NCBI RefSeq assembly: GCF_007565055.1
Contig: NC_044554.1
Location: 56,639,676 to 56,703,675 of the forward strand
Direction of reading: 5' to 3'
Source of the DNA: Rhinopithecus roxellana
Taxonomy: Eukaryota; Chordata; Mammalia; Primates; Cercopithecidae
DNA length: 64,000 nucleotides
Positions 22,070 through 33,879 of this stretch are shown one piece after another. The translations under genes and the position numbers were made by a program. The first letter of the stretch is position 1. Every line of letters starts with the position of its first letter. The notes below the pieces were generated by a model that was given only the letters and a program-made list of their open reading frames with translations, had not been told where the DNA came from and ran no database searches.

Positions 22070-23480
22070 AGTATGAATACAGGAGAACATCTACCTAATA
22101 GGAAAAAAAAGAAAGAAAAATTCCAAGAAAAGTATCAAAGGACAAATAGCTCACATTTTTTTTTTTTTTTTTCTGAGAGAGACCAAATCTACAACTCATT
22201 GGCACTCCTCAGAGAGAAGGAGAAAGAATAAGCAGCTTGGAAAATACATTTGAGGACATAATACACAAGGGTCCCTAATCTTACTGGAGAGGTCAACATA
22301 AAAATTCAAAAAATAGAACCCCAGCCAGATACTATACATGGTGATCATCCCCAAAGCACATAGTCATCAGATTCACCAAGGTCCACGCAAAAGAAAAAAT
22401 GTTGAAGACATCTAGAGAAAATGGGCAGGTCACCTACAGAGTGAATCTCATCAGACTAGCGGTAGACCTCTCAGCAGAAACCTTATGAGCCAGAAGAGAT
22501 GGGGGACCTATTTTTAGGGTTTCTAAAGAAAAGAAATTCCAACCAAGAATTTCATATCCTGCCAAAGTAAGCTTCATAAATGAAGGAGAAATAAATTTTT
22601 TTCTCTGACAAGCAAATGCTTAGGGATTATGTTTCAACTAGATGAGCCTTACCAAAGGTCTTCAAGGGAGTGCTAAACATGGATTCAAAAGAACAACATC
22701 TGCTACCACAAAAGCACACTTAAGCACATAGCCCACAGGCACTGGAAAGTAACTATGCAATGAAGTCTAATAACCTGCTAACAACACCATGACAGGATCA
22801 ATATCACATATGTGGGTACTGACCTTGAATGTAAATGGGCCAAATGCCCCACTAGAAGACACAGAATGGCAGGCTGGAGAAAATGATAAGACCCAACCAT
22901 CTGTTGTCTTTAAGAGACTCCTCTCATGTAAGGATGCCCACAAGCTCAAAATGAAAGGGTAGAGTAAGAGCTATCATGCAAACAGAAAACAGAAAAGAAC
23001 AGTAGTCACTATTATTATACCAGAAAATCAGACCTTAAACTTACAAAAATTCAGAAGGACAATGAGGGGCACTGTAGAATGATAAAGAGTATAATCCAAC
23101 AAGAAACCTTACCTATCTTAAATATATACGTATCCAACACTGGATCATCCAGAATCACGAAACAAGTTCTTCTTGGCATATGAAAAGACTTAGACAACCA
23201 CACAACAATAGTGGAAGACTTCAGCACCCCACTGACAGCATTAGACAAGATCATCAGAACAAAAACTAACAAAGAAACTCTGGACTTAAACTTAACATGT
23301 GACCAGTTGGACCTGATAGACATCTACAGAACACTCCACCAAACAACCATAGAATATACACTTTTCTAATATGTACAATGGAACATATTCTAAGATCAAC
23401 CACATGCTTGGCCATAAAGTAAGCTTCAGTAAATTAAAAAAATATAAATCTCCAGATTAAAAAGGATGTCTCAAATGAAT
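22070..23480 (+). mobile_element. L1 ORF1 C-terminal half to ORF2 endonuclease region
   Basis: Consecutive L1 landmarks on the plus strand: 'GACCAAATCTACAACTCATT' (ORF1), 'AGAAATTCCAACCAAGAATT' and 'CTAAACATGGATTCAAAAG' (ORF1 end and inter-ORF), 'AATGTAAATGGGCCAAATGC' (ORF2 start) and 'CTTGGCCATAAAGTAAGC' (endonuclease domain end). Both ORFs are broken throughout. A 16-17 nt T-run near 22160 interrupts the ORF1 part. ORF2 stops abruptly near 23480. Confidence 0.82.
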
Positions 23481-23489
23481 AAAGGATGA

Positions 23490-23755
23490 CTTAGCTCTAG
23501 AAATATTATTGTGATATTTCATGACATCACAGATAAAGATATTAAAGATATCCATAGAGAAAAATAGTCACCCAAAAAGAAACAATAATCAAACGTATGT
23601 CATACTCCTATCAGTCACACTGAATCCTAGGAAACAATGCAGGCATGCCTTCAAACTTCTTTGGGTAAATGATTTTCACCAAGAATTTAATATTCTACCT
23701 GAATATCAAGCAAGTGCCATGGTAGAATAAAAAGAGTTTCAGATATGTAAGAACT
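23490..23755 (+). mobile_element. Older L1M/HAL1-like fragment between two L1 parts
   Basis: 'TCACACTGAATCCTAGGAAA', 'CAATGCAGGCATGCCTTCAA' and 'AATATTCTACCTGAATATCA' resemble the ORF1/inter-ORF part of an old L1. This is out of order between an ORF2 5' part and an ORF2 3' end. Confidence 0.55.
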
Positions 23756-24310
23756 TCATTTGACCCAGCAATTCCATTACTGGGCATATACCCAAAGGAA
23801 TATGTGTTGTTCTACCATAAAGACACATGCACACATTATTTTCACTGTAGCACTATTTACAATAGCAAAGATATAGCCTCAACTTAGATACCCATCAATA
23901 ATAGATTGGACAAAGAAAATGGGGTATATGTAGAAAATGGACTACTACACAGACATAAAAAAGAATAAGACCATGTCCTTTGTGCCAACATGGATGAACC
24001 TGGAGGCCACTATCCTAAGGAAACTAATGCAGGAACAGAAAACCAAATACCACATATTCTCACATATAAGTGGCGGTAAAATATTAAGTACACATGGACA
24101 TAAAGAGGGGACAATTAGACACTGAGGCCTACTAGAGGGTGAAGGTAAAAGAAGAATGAAGATCAAAAAACTACCTGTTGGGTACTATGCTAACTACCTG
24201 GGTGACAGAATCATTTGTATACACACTCCAGTGAAATGTAATTTATCCTTGTAACAACCTGCACATGTACACTCTGAATCTAAAAGTTGGAAGGAAAAAA
24301 AAATAAAAAT
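23756..24310 (+). mobile_element. L1 3' end (L1P/L1MA-like)
   Basis: From 'TTGACCCAGCAATTCCATTA' through 'AAGAATAAGACCATGTCCTT', 'CCACATATTCTCACATATAA' and 'GTAACAACCTGCACATGTAC' to an A-rich tail. Confidence 0.9.
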
Positions 24311-24933
24311 AAATGAAAAACATGATTAACAATAAAAATAATCTCTCACACTCTATTTAGTGAAGAAAGTACTTAACAAAACCATTGAGTAATCTAAGAG
24401 ATAAGAAACATGAAATAAAAGAAGTCAAGAAACTGACCTAAGGAACAGAGTAGGAATGTCAAGGTGACAGCTCTTTGGAAGTTTTAAAGAACAGCCTCTG
24501 CATTTGCCACAGAGTTACCAAAAGTGAGAGGCCTCTGGGGCAAAGGAGACTCAATAGATGGTGAGACTGGATCCAGGACAGAGAGGGAAAAATTTAGAAG
24601 ATCATAAAGACAAAGAGGAAAGAGCAACATTAAAAGACATCATAAATTACGTGAGGGATAGTAAATACAAAAATTGTAAACGTAGTACTAGTACAACTCT
24701 TGGCTATGCAGTGACTAATAGCTTTTCAGGTATCATGATGTAAATACTGTTTATCTTTTTTAGAAATTCTAGAATAAACCTATAGACAAACCACATACCA
24801 AAAATTTTCTTCCTTATGGTTATACAATAAAGTTTCACTTAATATTAAAATGAAAGTACATCTGACAGAATTTAGGAGGTGGAACTAGGGAAGGAAAACC
24901 AGAGGGAAGGAAAACCAGAGGAAAGGCAGGGTT
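24311..24933. other. Unassigned, with a short tandem repeat
   Basis: A 16-bp unit ('GGGAAGGAAAACCAGA') is repeated twice at 24888-24919. Nothing else recognisable. Confidence 0.5.
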
Positions 24934-25194
24934 ACTAATATCCACATCTTATACAAATTATTTATCCCACAATAAAATTATAAATCTGTCCCAGTTACCT
25001 TTAGCAAGCCTTTTGTTTCCCAGAAAAGAAAAAAAGAAAAAAGAAAAGAGCAGAGGATATCCTGCAACATGGAAAGATGGGCCAAGATAAACAGAAAAAA
25101 ACAACCTGAATGAGTGCCATTAGCATTTGAAGGAATATATTAATGACAATTGCACAGATTATATTAATATGATACAACCATACCCAAGTTTAAT
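24934..25194. repeat. Copy B of a second local direct duplication (~261 bp)
   Basis: Begins 'ACTAATATCCACATCTTATA' and ends 'CATACCCAAGTTTAAT'. A diverged copy (about 85% identical by eye) lies in the same orientation at 32022-32591, split by an Alu. I do not recognise the sequence as a known repeat. Confidence 0.85.
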
Positions 25195-25409
25195 AAAGTC
25201 CTGAGGCAACTGAAGGCATCTGGCTGAGGTCACTCCTTGGTGTGCTGGGAATACCGCTAGACTGGATCCTGTCCCCAGCCGCCCGTTAGGGTGTCATCTT
25301 CCCTTTCTGCTTTCACAGTTTGAAATGGCTTGTATCTCTACTTTTATTTATTTTTTTTAACTTTTTCTGTAAATTTTATTTCTAATTTTTTAAAATTTGG
25401 GTTGATTTT

Positions 25410-28212
25410 TAATTTTTTTCTTTTTCTTATTATACTTTCAGTTCTAGGGTACATGTGCACAACGTGCAGGTTTATTATATATGTATACTTGTGCCATGTT
25501 GGTGTGCTGCACCCATTAACTCATCATTTACATTAGGTATATCTCATAATGCTATCCCTCCCCCTTCCCCCCTCCCCACAATAGTACCCGGTATGTGACC
25601 TTCCCCTTCCTGTGTCCAAGTGATTTCATTGTTCAATTCCCACCTATGAGTGAGAACATGCAGTATTTGGTTTTCTGTTCTTGTGACAGTTTGCTGAGAA
25701 TGATGGTTTCCAGCTGCATCCATGTCCCTACAAAGGACACAACTCATCCTTTTTTATGGCCGCATAGTACTTCCATGGTGTATATGTGCCACATTTTCTT
25801 AATCCAGTCTGTCACTGATGGACATTTGGGTTGATTCCAAGTCTTTGCTATTGTGAATAGTGCCACAATAAACATACGTGTGCATGTGTCTTTATAGCAG
25901 CATGACTTATTATCCTTTGGGTATATCCCCAGTAATGGGATGGCTGGCTCAAACGGTATTTCTAGTTCTAGATCCTTGAGGAATCGCCACACTGTTTTCC
26001 ACAATGGTTGAACTAGTTTACACTACCACCAACAGTGTAAAAGTGTTCCTATTTCTCCACATCCTCTCCAACACCTGTTGTTTCCTGACTTTTTAATGAT
26101 TGCCATTCTAACTGGTGTGAGATGGTATCTCATTGTGGTTTTGATTTGCATTTCTCTGATGGCGAGTGATGATGAGCATTTTTTCATGTGTCTGTTGCCT
26201 GTATGAATGTCTTCTTTTGAGAAATGTCTGTTCATATCCTTTGCCCACTTTTTCATGGGGTTGTTTGGTTTTTTCTTGCAAATTTGATTGAGTTCTTTAT
26301 AGGTTCTGGATATTAGCCCTTTGTCAGATGAGTAGATGGCACAAATTTTCTCCCATTCTGTAGGTTGCCTGTTCACTCTGATGGTAGTTTCTTTTGCTGT
26401 GCAGAAGCTCTTTAGTTTAATTAGATCCCATTTGTCAATTTTGGCTTTTGTTGCCGTTGCTTTTGGTGTTTTAGACATGAAGTCCTTGCCCATGCCTATG
26501 TCCTGAATGGTATTACCTAGGTTTCCTTCTAAGGTTTTTATGGTTTTAGGTCTAACATTTAAGTCTCTAATCCTCTTGAATTAATTTTCATATAAGGAGT
26601 AAGGAAGGGATCCAGTTTCAGCTTTCTACTTATGGCTAGCCAATTTTCCCAGCACCATTGATTAAATAGGGACTCCTTTCCCCATTTCTTGTTTCTCTCA
26701 GGTTTGTCAAAGATCAGATGGCTGTAGATGTGTGGTATTATTTCTGAGGACTCTGTTCTGTTCCATTGGTCTATATCTCTGTTTTGGTACGAGTACCATG
26801 CTGTTTTGGTTACTGTAGCCTTGTAGTATAGTTTGAAGTCAGGTAGCGTGATGCCTCCAGCTTTGTTCTTTTGGCTTAGGATTGTCTTGGCAATGAGGGG
26901 CCTTTTTTTGTTCCATATGAACTTTAAAGCAGTTTTTTCCAATTCTGTGAAGAAACTCATTAGTAGCTTGATGGGGATGGCATTGAATCTATAAATTACC
27001 TTGGACAGTATGGCCATTTTCACAATATTGATTCTTCCTATCCATGAGCATGGTATGGTCTTCCATTTGTTTGTGTCCTCTTTTATTTCACTGAGCAGTG
27101 GTTTGTAGTTCTCCTTGAAGAGGTCCTTTACATCCCTTGTAAGTTGGATTCCTAGCTATTTTATTATCTTTGAAGCTATTGTGAATGGGAGTTCATTCAT
27201 GATTTGGCTCTCTGTTTGTCTGTTACTGGTGTATAAGAATGCTTGTGATTTTTGCACATTGATGTTGTATCCTGAGACTTTGCTGAAGTTGCTTATCAGC
27301 TTAAGGAGATTTTGGGCTGAGACGATGGGGTTTTCTAAATATACAATCATGTCATTTGCAAACAGGGACAATTTGACTTCTTCTTTTCCTAACTGAATAC
27401 CCTTGATTTCTTTCTCTTGCCTGATTGCCCTAACCTGAACTTCCAACACTATGCTGAATAGGAGTGGTGAGAGAGGGCAACCCTGTCTTGTGCCAGTTTT
27501 CAAAGGGAATGCTTCCAGTTTTTGCCCATTCAGTATGATATTGGCTGTGGGTTTGTCATAAATAGCTCTTATTATTTTGAGATACGTTCTATCAATACTG
27601 AATTTATTGAGAGTTTTTAGCATGAAGGGCTGTTGAATTTTGCCAAAGGCCTTTTCTGCATCTATTGAGATAATCATGTGGTTTTTGTCTTTGGTTCTGT
27701 TCATATGCTGGATTACGTTTATTGATTTGCGTATGTTGAACCAGCCTTGCATCCCAGGGATGAAGCCCGCTTGATCATGGTGGATAAGCTTTTTAATGTG
27801 CTGCTGGATTCGGTTTGCCAGTATTTTATTGAGGATTTTGGCATTGATGTTCATCAGGAATATTGGTCTAAAATTCTCTTTGTTGTACCTCTGTCAGGCT
27901 TTGGTATCAGGATGATGTTGGCCTCGTAAAATGAGTTAGGGAGGATTCCCTCTTTTTCTATTGATTGGAATAGTTTCAGAAAGAATGGTACCAACTCCAC
28001 CTTGTACCTCTTGTAGAATTCGGCTGTGAATCCGTCTGGTCCTGGACTTTTTTTGGTTGGTAGGCTATTATTGCCTCAATTTCAGAGCCTGCTATTGGTG
28101 TATTCAGGGATTCATCTTCTTCCTGGTTTAGTCTTGGGAGAGTGTAAGTGTCCAGGAAATTATCCATTTCTTCTAGGTTTTCTAGTTTATTTGCATAGAG
28201 GTGTTTAAGGGT
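25410..28212 (-). mobile_element. L1PA, 5'-truncated
   Basis: Primate-specific L1 on the minus strand: T-rich start (poly(A) tail), then the antisense 3'UTR with 'GGGTACATGTGCACAACGTG' and 'CCTATGAGTGAGAACATGC', then ORF2 back to about its middle. Truncated near 28212. It sits directly upstream of an ERV remnant. Confidence 0.95.
25744..28167 (-). pseudogene. L1 ORF2 remnant (reverse transcriptase and C-terminal domain)
   Basis: ORF2 codes for the L1 endonuclease/reverse transcriptase. Only the part from just before the RT domain to the C-terminus remains, split by stops and frameshifts into segments at 27976-28167, 27156-27854 (232 codons, RT core), 26559-27023, 26023-26493 and 25744-26004. 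In the RT core the catalytic 'FADD' box reads FAND (residues 165-168 of that segment) and 'DAEKAFD' reads DAEKAFG. With a catalytic Asp lost and the frame broken it is inactive. The endonuclease domain is missing because of 5' truncation. Confidence 0.92.
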
Positions 28213-31127
28213 TTTGCTACAAACTGCAGAAATGCTACTAGGTAGAATGAGCGTTTAACCCAGCCACCAGATAAGGAATTGAGAACAATGTGGGTACCAC
28301 CCCTACCCCCACCCCAACAGCGGCAGGCACACACAGACTCCCCTCCTCACCGGCTCCCCTCCTGGTTGGGGAATTTGGGCATGTTGGCCACACGGGGCGG
28401 GAGTGAACTGCAGCTGCCACCAGGGGCCCAGGGTTGTCTCGTGGGCAGGAGCCACATACAGCCAGTTGGCTGGTGTTTCCCACTCGCCATCCCCTCGCGC
28501 CACATGACCACAAAGTTGTTCCTCCCCTGGCTGAGGGGTCCAGCTGGGTCTGAACCAGTGGAACAATACAATGATTAAAGGAACCCATTTGCATAGAGAG
28601 AGAGGTTCTTCCCCCAGTCACCCCTTAATCTTAAGCTGTTTTTTCCTTTTCTGTGTGAGAAGGTTTTTCTTCTCCTACCCTTAGCACTCTGCTTATGATA
28701 GTAAAGCAGCAGAGAAGTGACCTCACTGGCTGATAATTGCATATTTGGCAAGGCCCATCTGGGACTTAATCTAAATGAATCCATACACCCCCTGAGATGA
28801 CTTTTTGTGCCAAACTCAATTCTAAACTTCAGGTTGAAACTTTAGAAAGGAAAATCAGGTCTGAGGGATCCAAAGCCAAGCAACAGGTACAGTATAAATG
28901 GGCAGGACTAATTCCTAGTTGATTAAGCTCCTGCTTCATGGAAGGAGGCCATGCTCCATGGCATAGATGAGGCCCAGGAAACCCAAAGGTTGCTGACAGT
29001 AGGGGGGATGGAGGTATCGGTGAGTGCAGATAATTCTTATTCTCTAGGCCCTCCCTGCTTCATGGGTACATGCTGCACTGGCACCCATGGGTGGCGTCTC
29101 AGGTCACCAAGACTTGGTGATAAAAAGATGAAACAAGAAAGGGGGATGCCTGTTTTCCGTCTCCCTCACACCCTGAGTTTTCACTGAAAAAGGGAAGAGA
29201 AATGAGGGACACCTACTTCCCTCTCTTTCAGAATGGGCAACCCACTATCCTCACTATCCTCAGTCTATATCCCTCCGTAGTGTACCCTGAATCACTGGGA
29301 AGGCTTTGATCCTCAGTCTAGAGGAAAAACAGCTCATAGCCCTTTGCACAAAGGTTTGGCCAAATTATGATCTGGAGGAAGGACTGGCTTGGCCTGAGGA
29401 AGAAACCACTTATTTTGATAGCATCCTATAATTGGACATTTTCAGTACATGTGAGGGCAAATGGTCTGGGGCCCCATATCTGCAGGCTTTTTCTTCCTTG
29501 CAGGGTAATCTTGACCTTTGCCTGCAATACAGGATTGATCAAGCCCTCCTGTTTGCCATCTCAGGAGACACTGCAAGGGGCAATCCCAGGGAACTAAAGA
29601 AATGAACCCCAGAGACACCTACAGAAGGGGAGCCAGCTCCTCCAAGTCTACCCCATCCTCCCTATCCAGCTTCTCTCACTTGCCCCCTCCTAGACATCCA
29701 CAAACTCACCCTAGACAAGCCCCAGTCTCACTCTTACCCCTCCAACAGATGCCTAGTGAATTTGGCCAGCAGTAAGGCCGAGGTCCCCTTTACTTGACAG
29801 GACTTAAAGCAATCAAGGAGACTTAAGGCAAGTTTTCAGATGACCCTGCCAGAAACATAGAGACTGACTTTCTAGAATTTAACCAAAGTATTTGAACTGT
29901 CCCGGAAAGACATGATGTTCCTTTTGAATCAAACACTAACACTGAGAAGCAGGTCACTCTACAAGCAGCAGAGATTTGTGGATGAGCTTTGTATCACATA
30001 TCGTGTCAGGGATAGGGTTGAACTTTATCCAACTAGAAGAGAAGTAGGTCTTTGAATGAACTTAAATGGGATCCCAATGACAGGATGGGAGAATGGAAGA
30101 GGAGACACTTTCAGTTATACATAATGGAGGGCTAACATAGAACTAGAACTAACCCTCTCAATTATACAAAGTTATCCATGATAGACCAGGGATTCCATGA
30201 GAATCCCACTACCTTCCTGGAGAGGCTGAGAGGGGCCTTGGTAAAGCTCACCTCTCTATCTCCTGATTCAGTGGAGAGACAACTAATTCTAAAGGATAAA
30301 TTTAGCACTCAAGCAGCACCTGATTGTCAGGAGGAAGCTGCAGAAATAGGCCCTGGGACCAGATAGTACTTTAGAGAACCTCCTGAAAGTGACCACCTGG
30401 GTCTTTTACAATAGATCACTGGAACTGATTTTTGAATCCATTATACCTGAGGAAAGGCCTAGGAATCTGATGGAGTTATTACCTCTGTTAACCCAGAAGA
30501 GTACCCAAAAGTACCAATGTGAACAGGTCAAGGACCTCAAACAAAAAATCACAAAAGATAAGTGCTAATAATTGACCTTCTGTGGATATCCTCTTTATAG
30601 TCTTGCCTATGCTTGCTGTTCTTACTTCATTCTGTTCTATACCATGGGGCACCTTTACCAAAGACCCCTTAATCCTGAATGCCCATGGGAATATCTTTAT
30701 TCCAAACAGTTATCTCTCTGCTAAAGTTTAACTGCTCCCATACATGCTTAATTTTCTTTCACCAGGATGAAATAGTTCAGGGTATAATATTGTCTGAATG
30801 ATTAGTATATTTCACCTCCTATTTCTATAATCTTTGGCACTAGATTCTTTCCTTTTAACCCCTTTTTGTATTATAGATGCATTTGATCCATGCATACTTA
30901 ACCTTGTAAAATGTGCTTCTTCTCACCAAGAGGCCGTCAGACTCCAGTCAGGCAACCAGAGTCTCAGACAATGGCTCCCTTTGGCTGAAAACCCTTAGGC
31001 AGACCTGTAGGAGGAATCTGACTGCCATTTTTCCCTAATCAATGCCCCCTGTCAGCAGGAAGTAGCTAAAATCAGTCATTGTCCATATTCTAAGTGAAGT
31101 TAGATGTGCCTCTTTAGAGGGGGAAAT
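28213..31127 (+). mobile_element. ERV1-class provirus remnant, leader/gag/3' internal
   Basis: GC-rich sequence begins directly after the L1. It shows a leader-like stretch (28213-29230), gag-like sequence from 29233, and a short 3' internal region. 'CCCCCTGTCAGCAGGAAGTA' (about 31045-31064) is close to the stretch just downstream of env in HERV-W/HERV-H-like elements. Between gag (to about 30560) and this there are only ~500 bp, so pol and almost all of env are gone. No convincing 5' LTR is recognisable; 28213-28560 could be a piece of it. Confidence 0.65.
29233..30560 (+). pseudogene. Decayed gag of the ERV1 remnant
   Basis: Gag is the retroviral capsid precursor. An ATG at 29233-29235 gives an N-terminus MGN, the usual myristoylation start of gammaretrovirus-like gag, in a good start context. 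Within about 80 codons the frame is lost. A second open stretch at 30178-30366 has the flavour of the capsid C-terminal part of HERV-H-like gag (leucine-rich, with a PDSV... and LKDKF segment). Several stops and shifts separate the pieces, so no product is possible. Similarity is judged by eye only. Confidence 0.6.
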
Positions 31128-32018
31128 GATGGGGACAGGAGGCAGAGAAATTCTAGGCAGAAAAGGTTGAGTCCCTGGAGAAAACCCCACCCTCAAGCTA
31201 AAAAGCCAGAAAGTGTGGCCCAAAGTCATAACTTCTATCCCTAGTTTCCCACTCAAATGTATTTTCCTAAACCACCCATGCCCCCCCCCACCCGTGCCTA
31301 TAAAAACCCCAGACTCAGCCAGTAGACAGCACTATTTCTGGACATCAGAGAGAAGCAGCTTGACTTCAGAGGGACAGCTTTATGGTGTGACTTTGGAGAA
31401 GAATCTGGCTGGAGACAGCCGGACTTCAGGGGAAGGTTATCTAGCCTCCCCATCTCCTTTTCAGCTCCCCTTGCATTTACAACCCTTCAATTCATTTGTG
31501 TGACCTCATTTCCTGGACACCAGATGAGAGCTTAGGAGCCACAAGTACAGATACAAAAGGCTGTTGTACTGGCCCTTTGCCCTCATTGGCAGAGGGCAGC
31601 TGCCTCACCTGAAAAGGCAAAAGGGCCCACTGAGCTGTTAACACTTAAGCCACCCATGGATGGCAAAGCTAAAAGAACACTAACACACCCTCTGGAGCTT
31701 CAGGAATCACAGGCTTTGCTACCTGGACGTTGCTGCAGGCCTGCACAAAGTTTGCTCCTGTGGGCACCCAAAAGCAGCCAGCCAGATCCTGTGCTAGCTC
31801 ACCTACTTGCCCCCTCCAGTAAGGGGTTGACGGTGGTGAGCTGAGTGAACAGAATTTGTTCCTGCCAGTGCCCCAAAACACACACTCTAGTTCCAGCGCT
31901 CATGCACTCCAGTTTCTGCCTTGTTCACTCGTGAACTCCCTCTTGTGAGGAGATGAGAGTGGCAGGCTGAGTAAACGAGGCACCCCTGTTGCAAGTCCTG
32001 GTCAGGGAAATATCCTGC
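31128..32018 (+). mobile_element. 3' LTR of the ERV1 remnant
   Basis: Starts near 'TGATGGGGACAGGAGGCAG'. It has a TATA box at 31299-31306 about 170 bp in, then 'GGACAGCTTTATGGTG' and 'GGAGACAGCCGGACTTCAGG', and a long U5-like part with 'GGCAGAGGGCAGCTGCCTCA' and 'TTGCCCCCTCCAGTAAGGGG'. It ends just before the duplicated sequence at 32022. LTR architecture is clear; the family name is not. Confidence 0.65.
31299..31306 (+). promoter_or_regulatory. LTR TATA box
   Basis: 'TATAAAAA' at the expected place for a class I LTR promoter, just downstream of a C-rich run. Whether it is active is unknown. Confidence 0.5.
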
Positions 32019-32021
32019 TTC

Positions 32022-32591
32022 ACTAATATCCACATATTATACAAATTATTTACGCCCCCCAATAAAATTATAAATCTGACCAGGTACAGTGGCTCATGCC
32101 TGTACTCCCAACACTTTGGGAGGCCGAGGCAGGTGGATCACCTGAGACTGGGAGATAGAGACCCCCCTGACTAACACAGAGAAACCTCATTTCTATTAAA
32201 AACAAAAATATAAAATTAGCTGAATGTGATGGTGCATGCCTACAATTCCAGCTACTTGGGAGGCTGAGGCAGGAGAATCACTTGAACCTGGGAGATGGAG
32301 GTTGCGGTAAGCCGAAATCACATGATTGCACTCCAGCCTGGGCAACAAGAGCAAAACTGTCTCAAAAGAAAAAAAAAAAAATGTAAATCTGTGGCAGTTA
32401 CTTTCAGCAATCTTTTTATTTCCCAGGGGAAAAAACGAAAAAGCAGAGGATATCCTGCAACATGAAAAGTTGAGCCAATATAAACAGAGAAAACTGTCCT
32501 TAGTGAGTGCCATTAGTATCTGAAGGAAAACATTAACGTCAATTACATGGATTAAACATATTAATATCATGCAACCATACCCAAATTTAAT
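32022..32591. repeat. Copy B' of the second local duplication, split by an Alu
   Basis: Matches 24934-25194 in two parts (32022-32078 and about 32384-32591) in the same orientation, starting with 'ACTAATATCCACATATTATA' and ending with 'CATACCCAAATTTAAT'. After 32591 the two loci differ completely. Confidence 0.85.
32079..32381 (+). mobile_element. AluS-type SINE inserted in copy B'
   Basis: Full Alu from 'ACCAGGTACAGTGGCTC' to its A-tail. The target duplication 'TAAATCTG' occurs at 32071-32078 and 32384-32391. It post-dates the B/B' duplication or at least is absent from copy B. Confidence 0.95.
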
Positions 32592-32622
32592 TTCTATGAT
32601 TATGGTGCACCCAGACAATACA

Positions 32623-32626
<4 letters not shown>

Positions 32627-32671
<45 letters not shown>
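32627..32671. repeat. (TA)n microsatellite
   Basis: About 22 uninterrupted TA units next to the Alu poly(T). Confidence 0.97.
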
Positions 32672-32704
<33 letters not shown>

Positions 32705-32983
32705 AGATGGACTCTCGTTCTATCACCCAGGCTGGAGTGCAGTGGCACGGTCTCAGCTCACTGCAACCTCCGCCTCCTGGGTTCACACCATTCTTCTGCC
32801 TCAGCCTCCCAAGTAGCTGGGACTATAGGCGCCCACCACCACGCCCAGCTAATTTTTTTTGTATTTTTAGTAGAGACAGGTTTCACCATGTTAGCCAGGA
32901 TGGTCTCGATCTCCTGACCTCGTGATCCACCTGCCTAGCCTCAGAAAGTGCTGGGATTACAGATGTGAGCCACCGCGCCCGGC
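32672..32983 (-). mobile_element. AluY-type SINE
   Basis: Begins with an uninterrupted 32-nt T-run (the A-tail), followed by a near-full Alu ending 'GAGCCACCGCGCCCGGCC'. Flanks 'AACTATATAT' (left, inside the TA repeat) and 'AACTGTATAT' (right) look like the target duplication. Confidence 0.95.
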
Positions 32984-33879
32984 CAACTGTATATTTTTTA
33001 AGTGTTAATGCCGCTGATTTTTTGATCTGGAAGGTTTTTTCCCCATCTTTTAAATTAAAATCCATTAAGTTTCTAAGATGTAGATTTTATCCAATTAAAA
33101 CTACATGCAACTCAATTAGAGTCATAATTGTATTCTGTGAGAAGGAATGTGTATCCTTTCTGAGCTTTGTCTTATCCAAATCAGTGTTATGTCTTGATCT
33201 GTACCAGACAATAAGAATGCTGAAAGTTTTCAACAAATAGGTTCCTGATATTGCTCCTAATAGGTTTTTACATCATGTTTTGAATGCTGACACAGAAGTT
33301 AAAACTTTATTATACTTTTATTGACATGGCTTTCTCATTTTTTTACTTTTGTCCTCTATTGTCTGAATAACAGTATTGAGACTCCTTTTCCTTTTACATT
33401 ATTGAATCTTTAAGCTCTTTTCTATATTTGTGTTATATATCTTGAAAGTGGCAAGTAGTGGTATTGGTTTTAATAGAATCTCAATCAATTTGCTTTTATA
33501 ATAAAGTAGCTTCTACCACTTAAATATATTGTCAAACCAGCTATACTTGCCATATTTTCTACTTCTTGATTTTCATTTATCATCTATGTTGCTTTTTTAT
33601 TGATAAAATAGAAATTTTATCAATTACCAACTTCATGATTTTTAAATATATATTTGAGTTTCCCTTAACTTTATGTGAATACAAAGAATATACATCATAA
33701 TTTCTTGCTTGCTTTATAGAAATGTATTTCAAAAAGGTATAATTTTTTCCCAACTCTTCAAATGACTATTCTTTATATTAGCTGAAAAACTTCATATACC
33801 CCCCCCATTCATCTGTCATTAAGTCTTGCTGTTACTTAACTATACAAAGAATTCTTTGTATAGTTATTTTTATTTATTT
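32984..33879. other. Unassigned AT-rich DNA
   Basis: A C-run at 33800-33807 and a short near-palindrome 'ACAAAGAATTCTTTGT' (33845-33860). Nothing else recognisable. Confidence 0.45.

Noticed and set aside
26023..27854. Reverse-transcriptase open frames as a possible novel RT system
   Set aside because: Collinear with L1PA ORF2, interrupted by stops, with an L1 3'UTR and tail attached: an ordinary dead LINE.
32196..32786. 196-codon open frame, minus strand
   Set aside because: It spans two Alus, a poly(A) run, a (TA)n repeat and duplicated unique DNA; low-complexity lysine and Tyr/Ile runs show it is not a gene.
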